DNA of 64,000 nucleotides from Meandrina meandrites (Eukaryota; Cnidaria; Anthozoa; Scleractinia; Meandrinidae): NCBI GenBank assembly GCA_963693305.1, contig OY855908.1, positions 4,020,501 to 4,084,500 of the forward strand, read 5' to 3'. Shown piece by piece: positions 36,890 to 46,844 of this stretch (position 1 is its first letter; each line of letters starts with the position of its first letter). The notes under the pieces were generated by a model. It saw only the letters and a program-made list of their open reading frames with translations, ran no database searches and was not told where the DNA came from. The position numbers and the translations under genes were made by a program.

Positions 36890-37938
36890 TCATCTTATCC
36901 TATAAGAATTGAACGTCATGCACTCCAAGGCACATAGGTAGTAGTTTGACGAGTCCGCATTGGCCCTGCTCGGACTTCCCCACTCACTCCGGCAGGTATT
37001 CCTGCAGGCCGATTTGCTGACAGCTGAAATTAAAACACAACAGATTGATTTTTATTAAAAAACTACCACCTCGGTACGACCCTCGGTACACAGTGACTGA
37101 GGGTAATTAGTTTTTCATAATTCTATTTACAAGCGTGTATATAAATATTAACTTATCATGTTATTGTTAAGTTCGACGATAGGATAACGCAGTCGTTAAT
37201 CCCTAATCGAGATTTCGTTATAAGCCTCGGTTTGACGATCTCACTTGAGTGGCGTAGGTGATACCTTATATGGATTTCGACCATGCCACCATTGTCGACA
37301 GAGCATATAGTGGTTTGGATTATTCATTTAAAAGTAACTGCGGTGAAAAAGGACCTTTTCATCGCATATCTTAAGAGAAAGGAAACCCAGAAAGTTTCGT
37401 TTTGCTATATCGCCACATCTCATTAGTATTCAGCACGTGTAGAACACGCTTCCTTCACCCATACTACCATTTCGGTCTCGTTTTTAAGCTTTAGAGCGAT
37501 TTTCACTTGAGTGTCGAAAGTAATTCGTGTTTGCTTTGGTTTTGCATTACCACGCTCAGTGATTGGCTTAAAAAACTCGCGCCACTTTCTCAACCAATCA
37601 GAAGTAAGACCAAAACCAATCGCGACTTCCTCGCGCACGTTTTCCCGCGCTTCGTGCCGGCTGCATGTATTTGCTTCGAGTTTTGATTGGTTCACTGTAT
37701 TGCCTGTGTCTTTGTGATTGGCCAGAGTGATTACTTTGGTTTTGGTTTTACGACACTCATTTGAAAACTGCTCTAAGCTTCAATCCGACAATGTTAATTG
37801 AAATAGCTGTATAGTCGGTTGAGCGGGGCTACGAATTAGAAAAATATATAACAAAAAGAACAACTTACCACCCACACAATTATCGACTGAAAATAGCAAA
37901 ACTGCAGCCACCAATACTACCAAATAAACTGCCTTCAT
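36890..37938 (-). CDS. Small secreted cysteine peptide, two exons
   Basis: Exon 1 (37938-37869) begins with MKAVYLVVLVAAVLLFSVDN, a clear signal peptide, and ends at a GTAAGT donor. Exon 2 (37023-36890) follows a 'ttttaatttcag' acceptor, joins in phase and ends at TGA 36892-36890. The precursor is 67 residues. The mature part has two CxxxC pairs (SACRNTC and LCALEC) separated by about 20 residues, plus one cysteine near the signal cleavage site. The pattern C-x3-C...C-x3-C fits a disulfide-linked helical hairpin, a scaffold used by secreted toxins, defensin-like peptides and matrix or mucus peptides. I do not recognise a named family and assign no function. The intron holds a MITE. Confidence 0.65.
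37493..37774. mobile_element. MITE in the intron of the secreted-peptide gene
   Basis: Imperfect inverted termini AGAGCGATTTTCACTTGAGTG and the inverse of AGAGCAGTTTTCAAATGAGTG are flanked by AAGCTT on both sides (37486-37491 and 37775-37780). The core is rich in CCAAT/ATTGG words (ttgattggtt, aaccaatcag). Confidence 0.7.
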
Positions 37939-40900
37939 CGTTGATGCCGCTGATCTAAGAAAGAAATAGCATTCCTCAAAGTCAAGACGAGATTTAACAC
38001 AGTATCCTTGATATTAGGCCTTCATTTAGTAATGTATTGTCGTTATTTTATTAATAAAGCTGCCGAGATTAGGCCAATTCGTCTGGCCACGACCCTGACA
38101 TCGAATCGAAGAACTGCGAGTAATCGATTAAACATTTTAGCTATCTGGAAGGAATTTGCACTCACGAGAAACAGTTAGCAGATTGAGAAGAGCACATCGT
38201 ATAAAAAACACATTGGCCTTGTTGAGAGAGGTTCTGTTCTTTCTAGTGTTTCAGCCCGTTATTCAATTCCTACCATGGCATTGTCGTTATCATGTGTTTT
38301 CGTTGTGTAAGGAGTGGGGAAAGGCCAAGGGTTAGGCCACTTGTAGCCAAAATATTTTGGGCACTCGTATCTAATTCTAACTAGCAGTTCTCAGTGAGAA
38401 GTGAAGTGCTGCCGTAACACTTCAAGAATATTTGAATGTACAGAAAAATAACTTCATAAATATTTTCTGATGGAAAGATAAAAGAAGGTTGCAGATGAAG
38501 TATAACTGTAAGTAATACCACAATCTTGAGAATCAAAATTCCCACGCGTCTCAATGAAAACAACTTAAATAAAGTTTGTATCAAATTTCAATCAGATTAT
38601 GCAAATTTTTCAAGGTTTTTACACAACGCCGCTTCCATAATGTAAACTACGAATTACAAATACAGAATAAAACTAAAAGGTCGGCCAAAGTTTATTTAAA
38701 TAAGCACTGTACATTTGCTTTTAGAAGCAAACGACTTTCGACTTCCTTGCATCACTGTTGCGTGCGGGAACACACGCATGCATTATGTTTTTCCAGATGC
38801 TCGCGGAAAGCAACAAAGCATAAATTTCCAAATTATTGAATCCAGTTTCAAGAAATCAGCTTAACGATTATAAACCAAATCAACATTTGAAGACATTTAC
38901 CATCCATTTGAACTTGACTTTGTACGAGCTGCATCGCTGAAACCTTGATTAATTTTCGGGCCAAATACAAAGAGTGCTGTTCTCCTTCATCGCTGTTTAG
39001 CTCTTAGAAGACCTTGGTGTCCTATTTTTTGGCGGTCGAGTGTTCTTTGGGGTTAGTTCTTTCCATTTTGAACTCCAAAAATGTGTTTCTTATTTACAAG
39101 AGGGGATAAACATCGTCCGGAGTGAATTGACCGTTCGAGACGCCATTAAACATTCCCTCAAAACGGAGCTGAGCACATGTGAATTTCATCGATTATAAGG
39201 GAACTTCTGATTGGCTGGCTCGTATTTTAAAGGGGACTGCTGATAGGCTAATTCACGATCCGATAGAACGAACGAACGAACCAACCAACCAACCAACCAA
39301 CGAAACTTCTCAAATGCCTTCAAGAATATGAAAGCTGCCTATCGGCAGCAATAAACCCGCCCGCCCTGTTTTGATTGAGCTTGAGGGCTCAAAACCCTTA
39401 TAATTTCACTTGTCTATCGAAAAAACACATTAGCCTTCAGAGAGGCTCACATCCTTGAAGTTTTTAGTCTCGGATGGTTTTCGTCTTCAGTTTGTAGTTT
39501 CTGAACAACACTTTTTTGCCAGACAAAAATTAATCTTCTATCAGATATCAACTACATAACGCTAAAATTACTTGAGTTGGTGAAGCATTTTTTCTTTCTC
39601 AGAGAACACACGCGATTTAACATAATTTTGCAGTTGCATTGGCACAGACACAGCACAAACTGGTTTTGTTTCAGCTTTGTTACTAATCAATTTTCTCAAG
39701 AGAATTGTCAGTCAGTCCTAGAGCACTGAGTGTCTAGAAATAAATTAAGATATTTCGAAGTTCGAGTATTTGATTTACCCCACCAAAACGCGACACTATT
39801 TCTGTAACAGTCACATGAGGTTTGGAACCTCGCGTTTTAAAGTATTTGGAGAAATGAACGTTGCCTCAATTTTCTACTTACCTCAGTTTAATGGACTCTT
39901 AATGTTTCGTGATTTGAGACGCTGTTGACTGATGAAATTAATGATTTTCTTTCACGGGATATAGCCGTAATTTGCAATTCTTACCTCGGTTGTCATTGGC
40001 ATGTGGTTATGTTGTGTAAGCACTGGATAGGTTCTTGTAAAGGAAGTTAGCTTACTCGTGGCAAAGTGGTTTTAGGCACTCATACCACATTCAAATGAGC
40101 CCACCTGCCCTGTTTTGTAAAACCCTTTTTATTTTACTTGTTCATCGGAGAAAAACCGAAAATTGAACTTATTGATATACATGACAAGCGCTGTCATCTT
40201 TTCCTCTATCCTTTATCTTTTAACAATAAAGATTAGCGAAAAAACTGAGCAACGACGTTTCGGTGTCATCCTGGCACCATTTTCAAGTTAAAAAATGTGT
40301 GCGAAAAGTAACCTAATTTATACTCATGGTGGAGGTGGGAAATTGAATAAATTAAGTGTTATTGTCAGGAGTCTGTCAGAGAAAACCGGGCAGGGGCAAA
40401 AGATCGAGGTCACCCGTTTACCTTCATCTTTTCACAGTATAAAAGCTACCTGAAAAGATTAGGAATGGTGGCATTTGCAGAAGTAGACGTTCGTTTTTCT
40501 TCGAGAAATCACCATTCCATTATTTTGGGCCCTCCAGCGGCCAAAAATAACCGAGATTTCGGGCAACTTTGCGTAACCGTAAAACACACTTCGTATGACT
40601 CCTAAAAGCTCTTGTATTTTTTCTATGACATTGATACCTTTATAAGTTGATTAAGATATTTAAACCTTCTTTGCTTTAATACTGTGTTTTTTACGTGGCG
40701 CTAAAAATCGCCACTGAATCGTTAATGATGTCACCCAAATATGAGTCATTTTCAGTCGACTGTTTCACCAAAGTGCGGCAGTTCATTTTTAAAGTAAAAC
40801 CATTTCCCGATAGCATTTTGTGCTCTTCACAAAATCCAGTTTAGTTAAAATTGGTATCTAGGAGTAAATCGGAGTAAGCGGCATCTAAAACTGCGTACCA

Positions 40901-41050
40901 TTACGATTTTCAGTTAAAAATATTTCCCGCCAAATTGAATATCATTTTTTCGAGTTTCTGTGTTTGTGGTCCAAAATTAACTAAAAGTAGATCCGTTGAT
41001 TTCGGGATCAAGCATTGACACTGTAATATCATAATAAGATATGTAAACTT
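37939..41050. other. Spacer upstream of the secreted-peptide gene
   Basis: No supported exon. Blocks near 38160-38370 and 39350-40110 resemble each other ('aaaaaacacattggcctt'/'aaaaaacacattagccttc'; 'gttgtgtaag' with 'ggcactcat/gta'), suggesting an old duplication of flanking DNA. An (AACC/AACG)n microsatellite lies at about 39266-39304. 'gacgtttcggtgtcatcctggcaccattttcaa' at about 40255 has the look of a retroelement end but could not be assigned. Confidence 0.4.
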
Positions 41051-41695
41051 TTCAAATCTCCTTATTAACACTCGGTAAGTTACTAAGTTTAAAACAGGTC
41101 GCTTAATTTTCCCGCGAAAGTTTTATCATTTTCATTCGTCACGCTGCATGGCTGCATGGTAAAACCGGACTATATCCTCAGTTAAATGGTTTTTAATCTG
41201 CTAGGAAACTGGAAGCACATATCGCAAAGAGAATCGAGACTTCCCCTAAATTAGTTAAACAAACTTTGAATAAATTTTGTTTACACTCTGTGTATCCCCC
41301 GACTTTACCGAATGCGTGACGCGTCACGAATTAAAAGGGCAGACGACAGGCGTTTCAAAAGGTTTGTTTAGAGTTCTCAGTTCTTGGCTTTGAAATCATG
41401 AGCTGTTCTTTCCGATCAGAAGAATCGCCTTGCAGTCAGGTGTTGGAATTGGTAGAAGAATCCACATCTAACAATGTCGGTCTCAGAGACCGCGTCCCTC
41501 ATGACCAGCAGTCGGGAAAACCACCTATTGTCAGATGCACAGAAATATACCTGTTGGGTAGTAGTTCGAGTTCTCGCAGCCTTTCATAAACATAAATAAG
41601 ATGTAAGAAACACCGATTCCTCTGGTGAAATTGAAAATAGCGAAAGCTGTTGAAAAATTAAGACTAGAACGCTTGCAAAATAGTCTTTGGATGAT
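41050..41695 (+). repeat. Left copy of the ~640-bp direct repeat
   Basis: Starts 'ttttcaaatctccttattaa' and ends 'aaaatagtctttggatga'. The right copy at 62523-63174 matches along its whole length with scattered substitutions and small indels (for example a 4-base loss and a 12-base gain). The two copies border the LINE plus Polinton block. Neither shows a convincing gene. Confidence 0.88.
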
Positions 41696-43160
41696 TAGCA
41701 GTGATTTTAGAGGTATACATGTTCCGATAGAAGTCTTCAATTCCATTGTTTACCTGCACAGGATCTGAAGTTAGCTCGCCATTTTGTAGTTTGATTTCTC
41801 TGATTAGTTTTTTCTCGTAGTTATTTTTTTCTAGATTAAAGAAATATTTGGTTGGTTTCTCTCCTTGCTCGATCCATTTCATCTTGGATCTGAACATGGC
41901 CTCTTTCCCCCTTGTTTCGTGTATCTTTTTTAGTTCACCTTTAGCGGCTTCATATTTATCTAGAATCCCCTGGTCAAAAACATCATTATCATCACCATTA
42001 CAAATTTTATGATCTAGTTCTTGTAGCTCTTTTTGAAGAGCTTCTTCTTTGTTTCTTAACTTTGATCTTTGTTTCTTAACTTTAATCTTACTCGGCTTTC
42101 ATGAAAACCAATATTTAACAATTGATGGAATTCCGAGTTTTAAATATAGTGTCACTCACTCACTCACTCTGTTTTGAATAGCTAATAGTTTTCGAGCGTA
42201 GTTCCATTTTTATCAATTCCCAAAGAAGTTGTCTGCCTGTAACATCGCGGTATTTTTCTAGAATATGAGGATAGTAAAATGCAATGAGTTCTTTATAATT
42301 TTCGTCCTCGAGTAAGGAGTTATTAAATTTCCACAGTCCCGGACGTCTTATAAATTCATTTTCAATTTCGATATTTAGGAAAACTGATTTATGGTCGGGT
42401 GCTATTGACGTACTGATTTCTACATTTTTGACACTACAGGAGAGAGGACGGGAGATTAGGAAAAAATCAATTCTCGATTTTAAGTTCAAGGGCTTCGACT
42501 CGTATGTGAAGGATTTAGTTGTTGGGTGCTTTTCTCGATAGCAATCAATGAGATTGAGTTCTTCCATGAGATTAATGAGAGAATTTCGATAATTTGTAGC
42601 TTTCCAGGGCTGACCGCCTCGCTTATCGATTCGATTGAGAGTTGTGTTCCAGTCACCTGAAATGATAAGTTTTGAGGTGTCTGTGTTCGATATGAGTTGT
42701 TCGCCTAATGAGCGAATGAAATTGTCTTGGTCACGGTAGTCAGTTGGAGCGTAAATGTTAACGATGAAAAAGCTATTATCGTCTATCGTTGCTTTTAAAA
42801 TCAAGAATCTTCCTTCTGAGTCCGCTTGAATGCTTCGCAAAAGTAGTGTTGAGCTTGGGTTTAGAAGGATGCATACGCCTTTTGAGTGTATAGAACCGTG
42901 CGAAAAGAAAATCTTACCACCCCATTCTGCAGACCACACTTTTTCATCTTCAGCTGATGAATATGTCTCGTGAAGACAAAGGATTGCGGCTTTTTGCGCT
43001 TTCAAATAGGAGAAAATTGCTCTTCTTTTGTTAACATTACGCAAACCTCGTACGTTTAAAGATAGCAGTTTTAACTTACGCGACATAGAATAATTAAGCA
43101 GAGTTCGGCCCATGCAAATTTTGGCCAAAAATAGATCGTAAACATTACAAACTGTATAAC
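41696..43160 (-). mobile_element. L1/Tx1-like LINE, ORF2 portion (left of Polinton)
   Basis: On minus, ORF2 starts at ATG 43086 and reads through the endonuclease, then the linker with WIEQGEKPTKYFFNLEKNN (41897-41664 frame). It is cut off before the reverse-transcriptase catalytic region, at the border with the 640-bp repeat. A (CACT)n insertion near 42155-42172 and stops near 42060-42110 break the frame. Its ORF1 lies at 61486-62401 on the far side of the Polinton. Confidence 0.85.
42160..43086 (-). pseudogene. LINE ORF2 apurinic-like endonuclease domain
   Basis: This 309-codon stretch shows the exonuclease-endonuclease-phosphatase motifs that nick target DNA for LINE insertion. In order: KLKLLSLNVRGLRN, LCLHETYSS with the catalytic Glu, VNIYAPTDY, ISGDWNTTL (Asp/Asn), SRIDFFLIS and APDHKSVFL (Asp-His). 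The endonuclease itself is intact, but ORF2 stops at TAG-like and microsatellite damage after SKQSE and lacks an RT, so it cannot support transposition. Confidence 0.88.
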
Positions 43161-43376
43161 AGTAGTAAAGCACGCTTAACGGGGTCCTAACCAATCAGGA
43201 GCGAGTGCATATCATTAAAAATTTGAATGGACCAATCACAGAGCCGGATTGTCTGATTCACATATCCAAGATGGCCGACTTGATTTTTTAATGAGAAAAA
43301 TTATGCATGCATGCCCAAATATGGTAAGCTATTGTTAGACCACCCGTACCAGGTCTTTAACGGTTAAAAATGACGT
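43161..43376 (+). repeat. Polinton left terminal inverted repeat
   Basis: 216 bp, matching the inverse of 60960-61175 with about six substitutions. TSD TATAAC precedes it. Confidence 0.95.
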
Positions 43377-43559
43377 CATCATCATAAGGGAAGGAGAGGG
43401 ATTGGGGCTAATACGTAAGCAAAGTCAGGAAGTGTGACGTCATAGTCACGCAAAGCTATATGCAAATGAGGTGTCACACACTCAAAGTCATAAAGGAAAA
43501 CAATTCTCAAAAAAGACAATTATCAAATAGAATAAACTTTTCAACAAATTTTAATGAAC

Positions 43560-43680
43560 ACATTACATCAGTATTGAGCCATAACCGAAACGCGTGATAT
43601 TCTGTCATAGAGCAAGGATGGTTCGAATCATTGATATGAAAATCACAACTTGGTAATGTTTCTACAAAAGTGTATTTGAA
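43560..43680 (-). pseudogene. Duplicated tail of the exonuclease-like gene
   Basis: Sequence here is a diverged copy of 44430-44545, the C-terminal end and 3' flank of the gene at 44431-44964 (shared 'tattgagccataacc.aaacgcgtga.attctgtcatag' and 'gatatgaaaa.cacaact.ggtaatg'). Translated on minus it retains the shape of the SMTEYHAFRLWLNT ending. The upstream spacer (about 43440-43540) also resembles 44322-44400. Confidence 0.75.
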
Positions 43681-43691
43681 CGCGTTATGCT

Positions 43692-44222
43692 TTAGTCTTC
43701 ATCATCATCTTCAGTTTTTTCTTTTGCAATTTCCTTTTTATAAAGCGAATGTCTCCACAGATTCTTTACGGCCTCAACGTCCAGGTCCCAAACTGGGCCG
43801 TTGATAACAATGTTTAAAAGTCTCAACTCGCGCACCCCATTAGCGTCATACAACATGTTATAACTGAAAACTCCTTTCCAGTAATGGCTGTTTTTCACCA
43901 TGTCGGCCACATCAGTTTCGTAGTTTTCACCTAGTAAATAATACCACTGTTCCTTGACTTTGTCAAAATCCACTTCTCTGGCCATGCTAAGAACACGATG
44001 AATATCATCCATACAGTTACAGCCGACTCGTGGGCGATATGAAGGATGTTTGTAGACATTCTTTACAGCAATCATCCCATACGCTACCCATAACCAAATT
44101 TTGATCTCTCTATCCTTTTGCGTTAATCTTGTATCCTTCTTTAGTTCGATTTTCGGCTTGTTTTTGATAGGTAACAATTCGTCTAGGAACTGTTCGAGAT
44201 AAAACATGTCTTGCATCCACAT
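43692..44222 (-). CDS. Polinton protein of unknown function with acidic tail
   Basis: From the first ATG (44222) the protein is 176 residues; the open frame extends upstream to 44321 without another ATG. It is largely helical in appearance, with aromatic-rich stretches (IKIWLWVAYGMIAVKNVYKH, EQWYYLLGENYETDVADMV) and ends in a run EKTEDDDED. Two cysteines lie in GCNCMDD. I recognise no domain. It is the first gene inside the left end and sits between the degenerate duplicate tail and the full exonuclease-like gene, on the same strand. Confidence 0.6.
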   Translation of the reverse strand: MWMQDMFYLEQFLDELLPIKNKPKIELKKDTRLTQKDREIKIWLWVAYGMIAVKNVYKHPSYRPRVGCNCMDDIHRVLSMAREVDFDKVKEQWYYLLGENYETDVADMVKNSHYWKGVFSYNMLYDANGVRELRLLNIVINGPVWDLDVEAVKNLWRHSLYKKEIAKEKTEDDDED

Positions 44223-44430
44223 CTTACATTCACAAGTAAGCAGCAACTGGTGTTTATGATTTTGTTTGCTTGGCTTTTTAAAAACAAGAATTTTGAATAA
44301 CAATAGGGGAAGTTCAGGCAAGCTTTGCTACGTCATACAAACGTGATGGGGCAAGTGTGTCAAATGCAAAGAAGGTTAAGCAATTATCAAACAGGATACG
44401 TTTCAAACGACTTTAATGAAAAAATAATAT

Positions 44431-44964
44431 TTACATTGCATAAGTATTGAGCCATAACCAAAACGCGTGACATTCTGTCATAGGGCAGTGATGAATCGAA
44501 TCATCGATATGAAAACCACAACTCGGTAATGGTTCTACAATAGTTTCTTTTAACGTATCATATTTCGGACATCCGTAGTGTTCTAAATCGACATGAGGAA
44601 TGTTCAGTTTAAGCAACAAGTCTTGTTCAACATGACCTCCCTTGTATGCAACCACAGTTCTGTCCTTGGTCTTTGCCTTACTGTACAAGTCACATATCAC
44701 GTCCTCCAACAAGTAATATTCCCGTCCGTATTCCTCTCTTCTAGGTTGATAAGTTAACCCATGGACATTGTATTTGACATAAGACACTGTCTTTCTTTCT
44801 CTGAAGTGTAGATCGTTCCAACGTGTTTTCCTGAAGAAGGCATGGCGTCCAAAATCTTCTTGCCAAGTATAATAACCCAACTCTCTACAGCAAAAAGTCT
44901 TATCCACAAAGAAACCTTCTAAATCGAGTATCATACACACTTTATCTTTCAAGCAGCAGCTCAT
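44431..44964 (-). CDS. DEDDh-like exonuclease candidate (Polinton)
   Basis: This 177-residue protein has features of the DnaQ/RNase H-fold exonucleases: an N-terminal strand with an Asp-x-Glu pair (MILDLEGFFVDK, about residues 11-22), a middle block TVVAYKGGHVEQDLLLKLNI resembling Exo II, and a C-terminal HHCPMTECHAFWLW resembling Exo III with Glu in place of Asp. Cysteines and histidines near the end could bind metal. Its ATG overlaps the stop of the upstream GRF gene (ATGA, 44964-44961), suggesting coupled evolution if not translation. The catalytic assignment is inference from motif spacing. A partial duplicate of its 3' end lies at 43560-43680. Confidence 0.6.
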   Translation of the reverse strand: MSCCLKDKVCMILDLEGFFVDKTFCCRELGYYTWQEDFGRHAFFRKTRWNDLHFRERKTVSYVKYNVHGLTYQPRREEYGREYYLLEDVICDLYSKAKTKDRTVVAYKGGHVEQDLLLKLNIPHVDLEHYGCPKYDTLKETIVEPLPSCGFHIDDSIHHCPMTECHAFWLWLNTYAM

Positions 44965-45842
44965 TCTCTCTTCTTGTTCTTGGCTAGAACGCGTAATGTA
45001 TAGATCTGTTGTCTCAAGTGGGGCTCTTTCTCTATTGTAAAGTAATGACCACGAATCTCTTGAGGGAAATCAATCTTAATGGTATTGTCACCCATGTAAA
45101 TTGGACAGGTTTGACACTCGTTCCACAAAGCTTCGTCGAAAGGAATTTCTGGTCCTGGTATCAAAACATCTGGAATCATCCGATCATCATGAAATCTGTT
45201 CGGTACCATGTCATATCCTTGAGTTGGATAACCATTCTCATCACGATTAGGAAAACGACCATCCACTGAGTCACAGGGTGTCGATTTGCTTTCTAACCGA
45301 TCATTGACAAGACCACGGGGTTCCACATCAGCCCATTGAAAGAATCTACACTCTCGTTTGGGACATTTGAAGTAGAGGCGTCCAGGGTTCTTGTCCGAAT
45401 TTGACAAGGTCAACACTGCAGATTTTCTACAGTAACACTTCATTCCAATTTTGTTTGGATCTTTGTAGTAACCATGTAGCTGTCTTTTCACTGACTCCAA
45501 ATAATTTTCGGCTCTGTCTACTCCACAGGTCACAAAACATTTGTTGAAGAACTTGGTTTCGGAACATCTTAGGTACTCCCACTCTCCCGAGGAAGTAATA
45601 GTTTTACGTTTCTCCATGGGTGCCAAATAATGGATGGGGCAATAGTGAATAATCTCTGTGCGTGTTCTTGTCATGGGAGGTGGTGAAGGATTCTTGAGTG
45701 GTGCCAGCAACGGGGTGCAGGGTGAAAATGGCTCACACGGTTTTTTCGGGGAAGAAGGTGGTATTAATGCAAGGTTTGCCAAGAATTCGTCAGGGTCAAA
45801 GATCTCTCCTTGTTCCAGTACAGGTGTCACACCTTCCTCCAT
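44961..45842 (-). CDS. GRF zinc-finger protein (Polinton)
   Basis: 293 residues from ATG 45842 (a GTG just before it is not needed). The N-terminus is acidic and then proline-rich with SPKKP and NPSPPP stretches. A cysteine-containing region follows (YLRCSETKFFNKCFVTCGVD). The GRF-type zinc finger is clear: MKCYCRKSAVLTL, SDKNPGRLYFKCPKRECRF, then FQWADVEP. GRF fingers bind single-stranded DNA in topoisomerase III-alpha, NEIL3 and APE2. The C-terminal third has two further cysteines (ECQTCPIYMG). It overlaps the exonuclease-like gene by four bases and probably works with it in replication or end processing of the element; that role is inferred. Confidence 0.75.
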   Translation of the reverse strand: MEEGVTPVLEQGEIFDPDEFLANLALIPPSSPKKPCEPFSPCTPLLAPLKNPSPPPMTRTRTEIIHYCPIHYLAPMEKRKTITSSGEWEYLRCSETKFFNKCFVTCGVDRAENYLESVKRQLHGYYKDPNKIGMKCYCRKSAVLTLSNSDKNPGRLYFKCPKRECRFFQWADVEPRGLVNDRLESKSTPCDSVDGRFPNRDENGYPTQGYDMVPNRFHDDRMIPDVLIPGPEIPFDEALWNECQTCPIYMGDNTIKIDFPQEIRGHYFTIEKEPHLRQQIYTLRVLAKNKKRE

Positions 45843-45886
45843 CACCTCTTATTTGATGATAATGTCTATAATAAACGAAAAGTACT

Positions 45887-46330
45887 TTATGCATTTAATG
45901 CGTTAACGCGTCGTAGAGTGTTCAATACATGATTCAACACGCATATGCGTCTAGGCTTGAGCTGTTGTCGACGAAGCTTATGATTATGTTTCAGCATCTC
46001 TTTTACTTCACGAAGTTTTAACTGGAACAAAGAGCACCTTCGGTCATCTTCCTCTAGTAGTGGGATTAGTTTGAAGGTTTCATGCTTCTGTGAGCAATAT
46101 TTCACTACGACGTGTTGACAAAAGGTAATCTTCTTTGCGCGTTTAACCGGCTTGAACAACCATCGGTCTAATGTTTGTTGCCCCTTACCTTTTACAGGTT
46201 CCTTCTTTATCTTCTTGTTCTTCTTTGTCTGTCCGCCATTTTCTTCCTTCGTCTTACGCTTTCTGCATTTGCCTTTTGAGGCAGGATACTTGCACGGTGA
46301 GACATCTCCAGGTTGGTACGCAGTACTCAT
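45887..46330 (-). CDS. Basic protein with PIP-box-like peptide (Polinton)
   Basis: 147 residues, strongly basic. An N-terminal lysine/arginine tract (KCRKRKTKEE...KKNKKIKKEP) looks like a nuclear localisation signal. It is followed by KGKGQQTLDRWLFKP, close to the Q-x-x-L-x-x-aromatic pattern by which proteins bind PCNA, though the second aromatic is replaced by Leu. The rest is helical with several basic clusters. It heads the left minus-strand block and is divergent from the integrase block at 46566. No enzyme domain is visible. PCNA binding is a suggestion from the motif only. Confidence 0.55.
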   Translation of the reverse strand: MSTAYQPGDVSPCKYPASKGKCRKRKTKEENGGQTKKNKKIKKEPVKGKGQQTLDRWLFKPVKRAKKITFCQHVVVKYCSQKHETFKLIPLLEEDDRRCSLFQLKLREVKEMLKHNHKLRRQQLKPRRICVLNHVLNTLRRVNALNA

Positions 46331-46565
46331 ATTGTATCTCCTTGCTTATCTTGTCTGTCTATGTTGTCCTCTGAGCTTGACTGATGATCCTTTCTCAATT
46401 GCCTCACGTATATTCTATTCAGTAACCAATCACAGCATTGTGTAACCAAATACATGACGCCGTCAAACCAGTTTGACAAAACCAGTTTTTCCCGCTTGGG
46501 AACCACTGAACTATTTCAATAAAAGCAAAGGTTGTGTCGGTAAAGTTTATTTTAAACAAAATACC

Positions 46566-46844
46566 ATGTCGAAGCATGTGTATTGGCGTTGGTTGTGTCG
46601 AGTGTGTGAAAGAGCGTTTGTCAAACACGGGCATGGGATAACCATTCCTCTAGAGTCTAGTGACAATCCCGTGAAAGAGTTTGAAGCAACTAAAGTACAT
46701 CAAAACGTTTTTCGTTTCATCATCTTTATCATGTGGATGCAACACCAACCTAATTCATTCCAGTGGTTCCAACTCATACGAGACCATTATCCCCATGTTG
46801 TCAATCGTTGTATCTGTCAAGTGACCAAGAAACTTGCAACATGA
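46566..46844 (+). CDS. Small protein upstream of integrase (Polinton)
   Basis: 92 residues from ATG 46566; the frame is open further upstream but has no ATG. It begins MSKHVYWRWLCRVCERAFVK with a CxxC, and carries many aromatic residues (FRFIIFIMWMQHQPNSFQWF). The stop overlaps the integrase start as ATGA (46841-46844), so the two genes are tightly coupled. I do not recognise the family; a small zinc-binding or adaptor protein is possible. Confidence 0.5.
   Translation: MSKHVYWRWLCRVCERAFVKHGHGITIPLESSDNPVKEFEATKVHQNVFRFIIFIMWMQHQPNSFQWFQLIRDHYPHVVNRCICQVTKKLAT

Noticed and set aside
40220..40330. Possible Penelope-like retroelement end
   Set aside because: The phrase around 'gacgtttcggtgtcatcctgg' is suggestive but no RT, GIY-YIG or ribozyme core could be read nearby.
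41398..41589. 63-residue frame beginning MSCSFRSEESPC
   Set aside because: It is part of the 640-bp direct repeat; the other copy has indels that change the frame, so it is not under coding constraint.
43087..43194. Upstream extension of LINE ORF2
   Set aside because: The extension runs into the Polinton TIR past the TATAAC duplication; the LINE start is ATG 43086.
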